16,917 nt of DNA. It comes from Bog-756 sp050011635. Its GTDB lineage: Bacteria > Actinomycetota > Acidimicrobiia > Acidimicrobiales > RAAP-2. Position numbers and translations under genes: made by a program. Under the pieces are notes generated by a model. That model ran no database searches. It had not been told where the DNA came from and saw nothing but the letters and a program-made list of their open reading frames with translations. Of this stretch, positions 6,655 to 13,347 are shown in pieces; the stretch's first letter is position 1; each line of letters opens with the position of its first letter. The stretch is from contig JBEKIU010000109.1 in the NCBI GenBank assembly GCA_050011635.1, positions 1 through 16,917 on the forward strand, written 5' to 3'.

Positions 6655-9600
6655 TCAGGCTCCGAGGATGGCCCGCGCGTCGGCGAGCTCGGCACTGGAG
6701 GAGCTCGCCGGGTACCGATCGACCACCGACAAGAGGAGCTCCCGCCAGTCCGGGCTCCGCACATCGTCCGTCAGCCGGGCCAGATCGTTGGCAGCTCGCA
6801 GGGCCAGGACGAGGGATCCCTGGGCCAGGCCGATCTCGACGGCGGCCCGCAGATCGGCGACCACCTCATCCATCCTCTCCGGGTGGGCGATCGAGATGAT
6901 CCCGGCGCGCAGGCGCAACAGGTCCGGTTGGTGAACCCATTCGCCTGACTTCTGGACCCCGAGAAGCGCGTCGCCCACCCGCTCGAGTGCGCCGTCCAGA
7001 TTCCCGCCATAGGAATGGCTTCGTGCGACGATGCCGAGGAAGGCGGGACGGAACGCGCCATGCCCGATGAGGTCCATCCCGGCCTCGCACCGCTCGAGCT
7101 CGTCGGCGTCCCCCGGAAGATCCGGCTCCGGCACCAGGACGTACTGCCGAGCGATGACCGAGAAGTAGTCGAACCGGCACTGCTCGGCGATATCCAGCGT
7201 CCTCCGGCCGAATTCGCGGGCCCCGGCGGCATCGCCGGTGATCATCCTGAGCCAGGCCAGATAGGTGAGGATGAAGGCCGAGCTGAAGGGGCCGAAGGGG
7301 AATCCGAGTTGCTCGGCGGCGGCGAGAGCCCTCTGCTCCCATTCCAGGCTCTCGGAGGTGTTCCCCTGGAGGCCGAGGACGCAGGCGAGGGCCACCGCGG
7401 TCACCGGCACGGGGTCGTGCGGCAGGGGCCAGAACGGAGACGCGGTGGCCTCGGTCGACCGAGCCGCATACCCGGCCCATGCCTCTTCGAGCCAGCGACG
7501 GGCTTCGTCGAGCCTTCCCTGGTAGAAGGCATTGTAGCCAAGGCACGACTTGATCTCGGGAGTGAACCAGGCTGTCTCGGGGGCGTCGAGCAAGCTCGTC
7601 AGCGGCTCGAGCACGGTGCCGGCCGCGTCGACCTCCCCGCGCACCAGCATGTAGCTCCAGATCCCGACCTGCGCGGGCATGATCTCGGTGCGGTCCGTCA
7701 GGCGGCGACAGATCTGGTCGGCGAGCTGGAAGTCCTCGAAGACGTCCGGGTAGCCGTAGCCGAACAGGGAGCTCACGCTGATCGTCCTGAGCATCCGGAC
7801 CATGAGCTCGGTCAGGTCCCGCTCGTCGTCCTCGGGCAGTGACTCCAACAACTCGAGGGTCCGATCGAGCAGCCGCCAAGCCTCGGAGTGGCTGGCCGCC
7901 CCCTGTGCCGCCTGGGCCGCAGCGATGTGCGCGGGGATGGCCCGGGCCAGATCGCCGGCCAGGTCGTGGTGCTGGGCCACGACGGCCAGGTCCCCGGGCG
8001 AGCTGGCCTCGGCCTGCAGAAGCTCTGCGATCCGGTTGTGGGTGGAGCGGCGGGACTCCAACACTTGGGTTTCATAGGCTGCATCACGCATCAGGACGTG
8101 GCGGAACCGGTACGCGGCCCGGCGGGCGTCACCCACGGTCTCGATGATGGCTGCCTCCTCGAGCTGGGCGAGTGCCCCCTTGACCGGAGCCCCGGCGAGC
8201 TGGGAGAGGCGGCTCTCGTCGAACACCGCTCCGAGGGTCGCGGCCAGCTGCGCCACCCGCAGGTCGAGTCCCGGAGCCCGCAGGCGCGCGGTGAGCAGTT
8301 CGTGGAGCCGCGGGGGCAGTACCTCGCCGGGGGTGGCCGCCAGGGCGCTCCGAGCCAGCTCCTGGAGGAAGAGCGGGACCCCGGCGCCGCGCTCGGTGAT
8401 GAGCCGGCACTGGGCCGGATCGAGCTCAGCATCCGACGCCATGGCGGCAACCAGTGTGGCCGCCTCCTCTGCCCCAAGCGGCCCGAGCTCGATGTCCAGC
8501 GCGTGCGCCGACCAGTCCGCCGCCACCGGTTGGCGGCTGGTGACGAGGATCATCACCCCGGGCGCCTCCTCCCCGATCATCAGGCCGAGGAGGTCGACGG
8601 TGGTCGGATCTGCCCAGTGGAGGTCCTCGACGAGAAGCAGGCTGGGCGTGGCCCGGGCGATATGGGCCAGCCAGTCCACCAGCGCCGTGAGTGTCTTGGC
8701 CCGGAGGGCGGCGGCGTCGAGTTCCGGCGGTGACCACCGGTCGTCGACCTCGAGTGCCAGGAGGGGTGCCAGCAGGGGGACGACTTCGAAGGGGTCGAGG
8801 TCGGCGGCTTCCAGCCGATCGATCACCTCGGCCAGTCGCTCTTCTGCGGGCTGTCCGGGGTAGAGGCGGACGAGCTGCTCGATCATCCGCCCGATCGGCC
8901 ACAGGGCCACATTGGTGTGGTACGGAGAGCAGCTCGCCTCCATGACCGCATGGCCCTCGGCACGAACCCGTTCCAGGAGGTCGGCGGCCAGGCGTGACTT
9001 CCCGATGCCGGCCGGTCCGCGAATGACGGCGGCAACCTGCTCGGGTGGTTGCCCGCACGAAGCCGCCTCCAGCAGGTCGTTCCAGGCCCGCTGCAGCTCG
9101 CGGCTCTGCTCCACGCGGCCGACCAGCGGGACGGCCTGCCAGTGCCCGGGGTCGGGTCGGGAACCGCCGTGGCTCGGTCGGAGCACGTGGAACACCTCGA
9201 CCGGACGGGAGAACCCCGTCAGGGAGCGCATCCCGAGGGACACCAGGTCGAAGTGCGCCTCGACCAGGTGCTTCGTCGCACTGCTGATGACAACCGTCCC
9301 TGGCTCCGCCTGCGACTGCAGGCGGGCGGTCAGATTGGCGGCCGCGCCGACGATGTCCGAGGCGTCGACGGCACCCGACGCCAGTCCGGTGACGACGACA
9401 GTGCCTGAGTGGACCCCCACACGGATCTCCGTGTCGATGCCGTACCGGCGACGCAACTCGGTACGACCCTCTGCCATACGCTCGACCAGTCCCAGACCGG
9501 CCATGACCGCTCGCCGGGCGTCATCTTCGTGGACGTTGGGATACCCGAAGCACGCCACCACGCCGTCACCCTGAAACTGAAGTATCCGTCCGTCCAGATC

Positions 9601-9945
9601 GTGTATGGCCTCGGTCGCAGCCTCCCGGTAGAGGTTGAACACGCCGCGGACGATCTCCGGCTCCGACTTCTCGGCCAGATTGGTCGATCGCACGATGTCG
9701 GAGAAGATCAAGCTGACAAAGGCACGTTGCCCCTCGGGAAGGGGCTGTTCCACCTGTGCCCGCTCGAGCAGCGCGGCGGCACGTCGGTTGCCGGGGTCCA
9801 CGGCCAGCACGTCCTCGGCCATCTCGGTGACGCGGTCCCACGCTCCCCCGGCGGCCGCGGCGTCCATGCCCGCCAACAGCCGGGTGATGAGCCGAGCCAA
9901 ACGGTCCTCCGCTGTGCTCGCGCCGAGCCCGTCGCCATCCTCCAC
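6655..9945 (-). CDS. Class III nucleotidyl cyclase fused to AAA/STAND ATPase and TPR domains
   Basis: A 1096-residue soluble signalling protein. Residues 1-70 look like one TPR-like helical pair; 72-255 are a class III adenylate/guanylate cyclase domain; 270-650 are an AAA/STAND ATPase; the rest is helical TPR repeats. Cyclase residues: metal-binding D83 in FSDIVRST and D127 in GDGVV; D197 in SDIVG; transition-state N204 and R208 in ANLTARLQ. The usual substrate-selecting lysine four residues before D127 is Q123, so nucleotide preference is uncertain. ATPase: Walker A GPAGIGKS (310-317), Walker B LLLVEDLHWAD (435-445). There is no transmembrane segment and no C-terminal DNA-binding helix-turn-helix, unlike LuxR-type relatives. 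The start is GTG 9945, nine bases after the previous stop; no strong ribosome site is visible, which fits coupling. It is second in the five-gene operon. Two cyclic-nucleotide receptors are encoded just upstream (11353, 12237), suggesting a local signalling circuit. Confidence 0.9.
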   Translation of the reverse strand: MEDGDGLGASTAEDRLARLITRLLAGMDAAAAGGAWDRVTEMAEDVLAVDPGNRRAAALLERAQVEQPLPEGQRAFVSLIFSDIVRSTNLAEKSEPEIVRGVFNLYREAATEAIHDLDGRILQFQGDGVVACFGYPNVHEDDARRAVMAGLGLVERMAEGRTELRRRYGIDTEIRVGVHSGTVVVTGLASGAVDASDIVGAAANLTARLQSQAEPGTVVISSATKHLVEAHFDLVSLGMRSLTGFSRPVEVFHVLRPSHGGSRPDPGHWQAVPLVGRVEQSRELQRAWNDLLEAASCGQPPEQVAAVIRGPAGIGKSRLAADLLERVRAEGHAVMEASCSPYHTNVALWPIGRMIEQLVRLYPGQPAEERLAEVIDRLEAADLDPFEVVPLLAPLLALEVDDRWSPPELDAAALRAKTLTALVDWLAHIARATPSLLLVEDLHWADPTTVDLLGLMIGEEAPGVMILVTSRQPVAADWSAHALDIELGPLGAEEAATLVAAMASDAELDPAQCRLITERGAGVPLFLQELARSALAATPGEVLPPRLHELLTARLRAPGLDLRVAQLAATLGAVFDESRLSQLAGAPVKGALAQLEEAAIIETVGDARRAAYRFRHVLMRDAAYETQVLESRRSTHNRIAELLQAEASSPGDLAVVAQHHDLAGDLARAIPAHIAAAQAAQGAASHSEAWRLLDRTLELLESLPEDDERDLTELMVRMLRTISVSSLFGYGYPDVFEDFQLADQICRRLTDRTEIMPAQVGIWSYMLVRGEVDAAGTVLEPLTSLLDAPETAWFTPEIKSCLGYNAFYQGRLDEARRWLEEAWAGYAARSTEATASPFWPLPHDPVPVTAVALACVLGLQGNTSESLEWEQRALAAAEQLGFPFGPFSSAFILTYLAWLRMITGDAAGAREFGRRTLDIAEQCRFDYFSVIARQYVLVPEPDLPGDADELERCEAGMDLIGHGAFRPAFLGIVARSHSYGGNLDGALERVGDALLGVQKSGEWVHQPDLLRLRAGIISIAHPERMDEVVADLRAAVEIGLAQGSLVLALRAANDLARLTDDVRSPDWRELLLSVVDRYPASSSSAELADARAILGA

Positions 9946-9954
9946 TGGGCTCGT

Positions 9955-11133
9955 CTACTCGTCCGGTCGTGCTTTGGTCACGTAGAACAAGGCCGGCACC
10001 CGGTCCATCCCCGAGATTCCGACGATCAACTCGCCCTCATAGAGCCCGCAGGGCACGTTGGTGGTGTCAACCTGCACCGTGACGTGCTCGGGACTGTCGC
10101 CGGCGTCCACCGTGGCGGGAGTGATGGTGATGTCGGACGCCTTGATGGTGGCCGACCTGACCCCGACGCGCCCCAGATCGGTGATCGAGACCGCGGTCGG
10201 CTGCGATTGCGAGGGAACGAGCAGGCTTGTGTGCTCGACCGTCGGTCGATTCTTCCCCGCGGAGGCAGCGCCACCGGCCGTCGGCTCCACATCGGCGTCA
10301 GCCCAGTTCGCGGTGGCCTCCATTCCTGCCTGCCAGGCTCGGGACCAGTCACGAGCCAGTCTGAGGAACAATCGGCTGCTGTCGTGGGCGGCATCCGTCT
10401 GGCCGTACGTACCCGACCACAGTCGAGTCCCCACATCGGTTGCGTACTCACCGTAGAACTGCGCCATATCGGTCACCGTGCTGACCCATTGCTCGGCGAA
10501 GCCGCCGGTGAACGCGGCGGACCCGTCGGCGTCGGGATCCGACAGGGACGGATCGGAGTCGCCCACCGCGCCGGGCGTGGGGTCGACAGATCCACCGGCA
10601 GCCTGCGTCGCGGCCACCGAGACGGCACGGCGTACCCAGATTCCCCATTCGGGACAGACGGTGGTGGCCACCGTGTTGAGGAGGGTGTCGGTGAACCCGA
10701 CGACCTTGAGAGCCTTCACCTGCCGCCGACCGGCAACATCGAGCGCCATGAGGTAACCACGGTCCACTTGCAACATGTCGCCCACGCTGTGGTCCAGGTC
10801 GTAGCTCATCGCCGCCCACTTCTGGGTGGTCTTGATGTCACAGTGGAGCACGGTCTCGAGCTCCTGACCACCAATCTCCACGACCTCGAGGTAGTTGGCG
10901 TGCGATTGCACCTCGCCGGAGAGTGACGGTACGTCGACGACCCGCCCGGTGGGTCTCATCTCCTTGAACATGGACCCGCCCCACGTCGGCCAGTTGTCGG
11001 GCTTCAGCCACTCGCTCAGATCGGAGAGCGACTCCTCCGTCTCGAACTCGGTGAATATCCACACCGCGGGCGCGCCCTCAACGATGACATCTGCCGCGAT
11101 GCACGCGCTCTGTGACCCGCCCGCCGAACCCAT
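9955..11133 (-). CDS. Unknown protein: START-like N-terminus, helical middle, Ig-like C-terminal domain
   Basis: A 392-residue protein without a name I can defend. Residues about 10-170 show the strand-rich pattern of SRPBCC/START-like ligand-binding folds (VWIFTEFETEESLSDL, WPTWGGSMFKEM, and a long tail ending in GIWVRRAVSVAA); this is a weak visual assignment. An Asp/Ser/Pro/Gly-rich linker (about 178-212) follows, then a helical segment (about 215-278: VTDMAQFYGEYATDV and SRLFLRLARDWSRAW), a second linker, and an Ig-like beta domain (about 300-387: ITPATVDAGDSPEHVTV, then CGLYEGELIVG). The last two parts mirror the protein at 3815-4513. No signal peptide or membrane segment is visible. The start is ATG 11133, preceded by a GAGGAAGAG purine stretch. 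It is the first gene of the operon, so its 5' region should hold the main promoter. Confidence 0.75.
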   Translation of the reverse strand: MGSAGGSQSACIAADVIVEGAPAVWIFTEFETEESLSDLSEWLKPDNWPTWGGSMFKEMRPTGRVVDVPSLSGEVQSHANYLEVVEIGGQELETVLHCDIKTTQKWAAMSYDLDHSVGDMLQVDRGYLMALDVAGRRQVKALKVVGFTDTLLNTVATTVCPEWGIWVRRAVSVAATQAAGGSVDPTPGAVGDSDPSLSDPDADGSAAFTGGFAEQWVSTVTDMAQFYGEYATDVGTRLWSGTYGQTDAAHDSSRLFLRLARDWSRAWQAGMEATANWADADVEPTAGGAASAGKNRPTVEHTSLLVPSQSQPTAVSITDLGRVGVRSATIKASDITITPATVDAGDSPEHVTVQVDTTNVPCGLYEGELIVGISGMDRVPALFYVTKARPDE

Positions 11134-11301
11134 GCCACTCTTCCTCTGTCTCGGTCGTGATGCAGCTGTCGCTTGCCACGTTAGTCCAGGCCAACCGACA
11201 GTTACAGTCGAGGATCGGTAGCCGGGCCGGCTCTGCGCCAGGCGTGCGCCACGGGGGCCGGGACATCAACCGGCGCGAAATGACGGGGAGGGGAACCACC
11301 G

Positions 11302-11337
11302 CGGCATCCGGAGCCGTTCACGGCCCGGTGGATGCCG
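11302..11337 (-). terminator. Stem-loop just after the cyclic-nucleotide-binding protein gene
   Basis: An 8-bp perfect stem (CGGCATCC 11302-11309 with GGATGCCG 11330-11337) encloses a smaller GCCG-TTCA-CGGC hairpin (11313-11324). On the minus strand it begins 15 nt after the stop of the gene at 11353, as expected for a terminator. No T-run follows, so it would be a hairpin-only terminator. It also separates that gene from the five-gene operon, whose promoter should lie in the remaining 170 bases up to 11133; I see no convincing -35/-10 pair there. Confidence 0.5.
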
Positions 11338-11352
11338 AAGTGGCCGGGGCGG

Positions 11353-11853
11353 TCAGGGCCGAGTGGCACCGACGCTCTCGGCGCCCTCGGCGCCGAGGGA
11401 GGAGCCGGACGGCGGCTCGCCGTCGAGGAGGGCGGTCGTCCGGCGGAGACGACCTCCCATTTCGGCCAGCATCTTGCGCCCGAGCGTCGGTGCGGATTCG
11501 TAGAGCGAGTTGAATTCGGCCCGGGAGAAGACCAGAAGGGTCAAGTCCGTCTCGGCGATGACGGTCGCCGTCCGGTACCCGTTTGTCTCGAGCAAGGCGA
11601 GTTCGCCAAAAGAGGAACCCGACTCCAGGTCGGCCAGCCGGAGTCCGGCTCGGGAGATCGTTGCTCTGCCATCGACGATGACGAAGAACTCATTGCCCGG
11701 CCGACCCTCTTCGATCAGAACCCTCCCCTGCGGCACTTCCACCACGGTGGTCAGCGACCGGATACGGCTGAGCTCGGCTCTGGTGCAATTCGAGAAAAGA
11801 TTCAATCCCCGGAACAGCGCCGGCGGTACGGAGGTACGCGAGTGGTATGGCAT
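11353..11853 (-). CDS. Stand-alone cyclic nucleotide-binding domain protein
   Basis: A 166-residue protein consisting almost entirely of one cyclic nucleotide-binding (cNMP) domain of the CAP/PKA-R type, residues about 15-135. The phosphate-binding cassette FGELALLETNGYRTATV (82-98) is intact: E84 for the ribose and R94 for the cyclic phosphate. The glycine pattern PQGRVLIEEGRPGNEFFVIVDG (41-62) is typical. No helix-turn-helix or kinase domain follows; the last ~30 residues are a Gly/Ser/Glu-rich tail. It should therefore sense cAMP or cGMP and act by protein contact, or buffer the ligand. The start is ATG 11853, with GGAG eleven bases upstream; a longer frame (to 11934) adds 27 unconserved residues. 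The gene follows the crp-type gene by 383 bases, with a CRP box about 140 nt before the start, and lies just upstream of the cyclase operon. Confidence 0.85.
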   Translation of the reverse strand: MPYHSRTSVPPALFRGLNLFSNCTRAELSRIRSLTTVVEVPQGRVLIEEGRPGNEFFVIVDGRATISRAGLRLADLESGSSFGELALLETNGYRTATVIAETDLTLLVFSRAEFNSLYESAPTLGRKMLAEMGGRLRRTTALLDGEPPSGSSLGAEGAESVGATRP

Positions 11854-11992
11854 CCTGGACCCGTCTCCTGTCGTCAGTGGAGGAGTACACGACCTCGGCG
11901 CGATTGCTGTCCTTCGCAATCCATCGGCTGGCACCCCGAGGTCGCCACCACCACGAAGTATGAACGGCTGGCGTGCGGACGTCTGTCACTGA

Positions 11993-12008
11993 TGTGACAA
12001 CGCTCACG
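11993..12008. promoter_or_regulatory. CRP-type binding site
   Basis: TGTGA-CAACGC-TCACG: both half-sites match the CRP consensus TGTGA-N6-TCACA except the last base, and TCACG is well tolerated by actinobacterial CRP proteins. It lies about 140 bp upstream of the cNMP-domain gene (start 11853) and about 230 bp after the Crp/Fnr-type gene. A second overlapping palindrome (GTCAC-TGAT-GTGAC, 11985-11998) abuts it. The site is seen directly; occupancy by the neighbouring regulator is inferred. Confidence 0.6.
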
Positions 12009-12072
12009 ATTCGACAAGGTTCATGGTGACACCAGGGCAACCGCATGGCGCAGCTGGGGAAGAATTTTCGTC

Positions 12073-12098
12073 AATTGTCTCGGAGGAGACAGTTTTCT
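12073..12098 (+). terminator. Stem-loop with T-run (plus strand orientation)
   Basis: A 9-bp stem with one T-G pair (AATTGTCTC 12073-12081 with GAGACAGTT 12086-12094), GGAG tetraloop, followed by more Ts (TTTTCT ending at 12098). The T-run makes it best oriented for a plus-strand transcript, although no plus-strand gene is known upstream. On the minus strand it could still act as a weaker terminator about 140 nt after the Crp/Fnr-type gene. Confidence 0.4.
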
Positions 12099-12236
12099 GA
12101 CTCCTACGGCATCACAATCTGAAGTGGTGGCGGAACTCAGCTCGACGGCAAGGGGCCGGGCCGGTGGGTGAGGAGGCGGATCCTCTCCCACAGGTCCGGC
12201 CGTCGCCTGGTGGCCCTCTTCGCCTCGGCGAGCCGC

Positions 12237-12962
12237 TCAGAGGTTGACCACCGAGGCGAGGGCTTCGGGGTCGAGTACCCGGAGGCGCCTCGATGCCAGG
12301 CTGATCCACCCGAGCTTCTCGAATTCCCGCAGGCATGCGTTCACCCGTTGGCGGCTGGCACCGATACTGGCGGCCACCTCGGACTGGGTCAGGACCGGTC
12401 GTCCAGTCGGTGGATCCGCCGATGCGCGCAGCAGGAGAAACCTGGCCACTCGCTGTTTCAGGTCCAGGAACACGAGCTCTGTCGCCACCCCTGTGATCCG
12501 GCGCACCATATCCGAGAGACGCTCCAGCAAGGCGATGGCGAGCTCGGGTCGCTGGCGGATCAGATCGATGATCACCGACCCGGGCAGCGAGACCACCACG
12601 CTCGCCTCGGTCGCCTGGACCGTGGCCGAGCGAGGACTGTGCGAAAGGACGCCGACCTCACCGATGGTCTCTCCGGGAGCCACCGTGTTGACGATGAATT
12701 CCCCCCCGTCCTTCGAGTGGACGAGGACTTTCATGTGACCGGCAATGAGGACGACGACGGAATCCGAGACATCCCCTTCGATGAAGAGTATCTGCCCCTT
12801 GTCGATGGTCCTGCGCCGGCTCCGCTCAGTCAGATAGCGCCGATCCTTGTCGTCCAATACGCCAAGCACAGGGGCAATGGCGAATGGATCGTCTTCGAGA
12901 CCGGACAACGCCTTCTCCTCGGGCTGCGATCGGAACGGTGGTGGACTTGTCAGCGTAGTCAT
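12237..12962 (-). CDS. Crp/Fnr family transcriptional regulator
   Basis: A 241-residue cyclic-nucleotide-responsive DNA-binding protein. The N-terminal cNMP domain (about 27-135) has DKGQILFIEGD (54-64) and the cassette IGEVGVLSHSPRSATV (100-115), with E102 and R111 in the ligand-contacting places. A dimerisation helix (about 136-165) follows, then LKQRVARFLLL and a winged helix-turn-helix (about 190-232) with recognition helix ASRQRVNACLREFEKLGWI. No Fnr-type cysteine cluster is seen, so it is CRP-like rather than oxygen-sensing. The start is ATG 12962, giving the normal family length; the open frame runs another 124 codons upstream but that part is Arg/Pro-rich and not conserved. Shine-Dalgarno support at 12962 is weak. 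Probable target: the CRP box at 11993-12008. It is divergent from msrB across a 385-base control region. Confidence 0.88.
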   Translation of the reverse strand: MTTLTSPPPFRSQPEEKALSGLEDDPFAIAPVLGVLDDKDRRYLTERSRRRTIDKGQILFIEGDVSDSVVVLIAGHMKVLVHSKDGGEFIVNTVAPGETIGEVGVLSHSPRSATVQATEASVVVSLPGSVIIDLIRQRPELAIALLERLSDMVRRITGVATELVFLDLKQRVARFLLLRASADPPTGRPVLTQSEVAASIGASRQRVNACLREFEKLGWISLASRRLRVLDPEALASVVNL

Positions 12963-13031
12963 GGCCGATCTGGTGGAGGCACCACTGGACCGGCCTCCGC
13001 CTTGCGGAGAGCGGCTTCCGAATGGATTGGG

Positions 13032-13052
13032 GTGCCGGCCATGCACCGGCAC
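13032..13052. promoter_or_regulatory. Inverted repeat upstream of the Crp/Fnr gene
   Basis: GTGCCGG-N7-CCGGCAC, 7-bp perfect arms, about 70 bp before the start at 12962. The size and symmetry suit a dimeric repressor site or a leader hairpin. No regulator can be named from the sequence. Confidence 0.35.
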
Positions 13053-13289
13053 ACATGACGGATCCGGATTGCGAAGACCGGTGGGCCGATCGCCGTGTCC
13101 GGAGTAGGGCGGCGGAGCCTTTCTCGACGGACACGGGCGACCGGCACCTGGGGGTACCGTAGTGTCAACCGGGATTGCATGCAACAGGGATTGCCCCCGG
13201 ATCGATCCAGACTCTCGGGCTCGGACGTCCACCCGGCCGGCTCGACGACCCCCGGTCCGGGTTTCGGTCTTGTGCGGAAATGCGGCAGG

Positions 13290-13309
13290 GGGGTAAGGCG
13301 TTGTACCCC
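13290..13309 (+). promoter_or_regulatory. Palindrome/hairpin in the msrB leader
   Basis: GGGGTA-N8-TACCCC, 6-bp perfect arms, ending about 38 nt before the msrB start and outside its ribosome site (AAGGAGGG, 13337-13344). It could be an operator or a leader hairpin of the msrBA unit. Confidence 0.3.
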
Positions 13310-13347
13310 GGGGGAGGTGAGCGACGGTCGGCAACCAAGGAGGGTCT

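Larger units (their letters stand above)
11854..12236. other. Intergenic control region between two cNMP-receptor genes
   Basis: 383 bases without a gene. It holds the CRP box at 11993-12008 and the hairpin with T-run at 12073-12098. A possible minus-strand -10 (CATACT, 11962-11957) lies between the CRP box and the start at 11853; the box centre would then be about 50 nt upstream of transcription start, not one of the classical activator spacings, so this promoter is tentative. The part near 12010-12120 is more AT-rich than its surroundings, as promoter regions often are. Confidence 0.5.
12963..13347. other. Divergent control region between the Crp/Fnr gene and msrB
   Basis: 385 bases without a gene. 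Items seen: an inverted repeat at 13032-13052; a perfect TTGACA on the minus strand (13168-13163) but with no fitting -10 at 17-18 nt; a 10-bp palindrome TTGCATGCAA (13175-13184) flanked by a direct repeat GGGATTGC (13171-13178 and 13187-13194); and a hairpin before msrB (13290-13309). I did not find a CRP box here, so autoregulation of the Crp/Fnr gene is not supported. Confidence 0.45.

Noticed and set aside
9409..10926. Plus-strand open frame of about 505 codons opposite the cyclase and START-like genes
   Set aside because: Low-complexity composition, no recognisable domain, and it spans the junction of two well-supported minus-strand genes.
2610..11853. Family 2 encapsulin locus (cNMP domain plus prenyl synthase cargo)
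   Set aside because: Such loci pair a cyclic-nucleotide-binding shell protein with terpenoid enzymes, but the cNMP protein here is 166 residues with no HK97-type shell domain, and no other shell gene is present.
13163..13168. Perfect minus-strand TTGACA as the -35 of the Crp/Fnr gene
   Set aside because: No acceptable -10 element occurs at 16-19 nt spacing, so I do not call a promoter.
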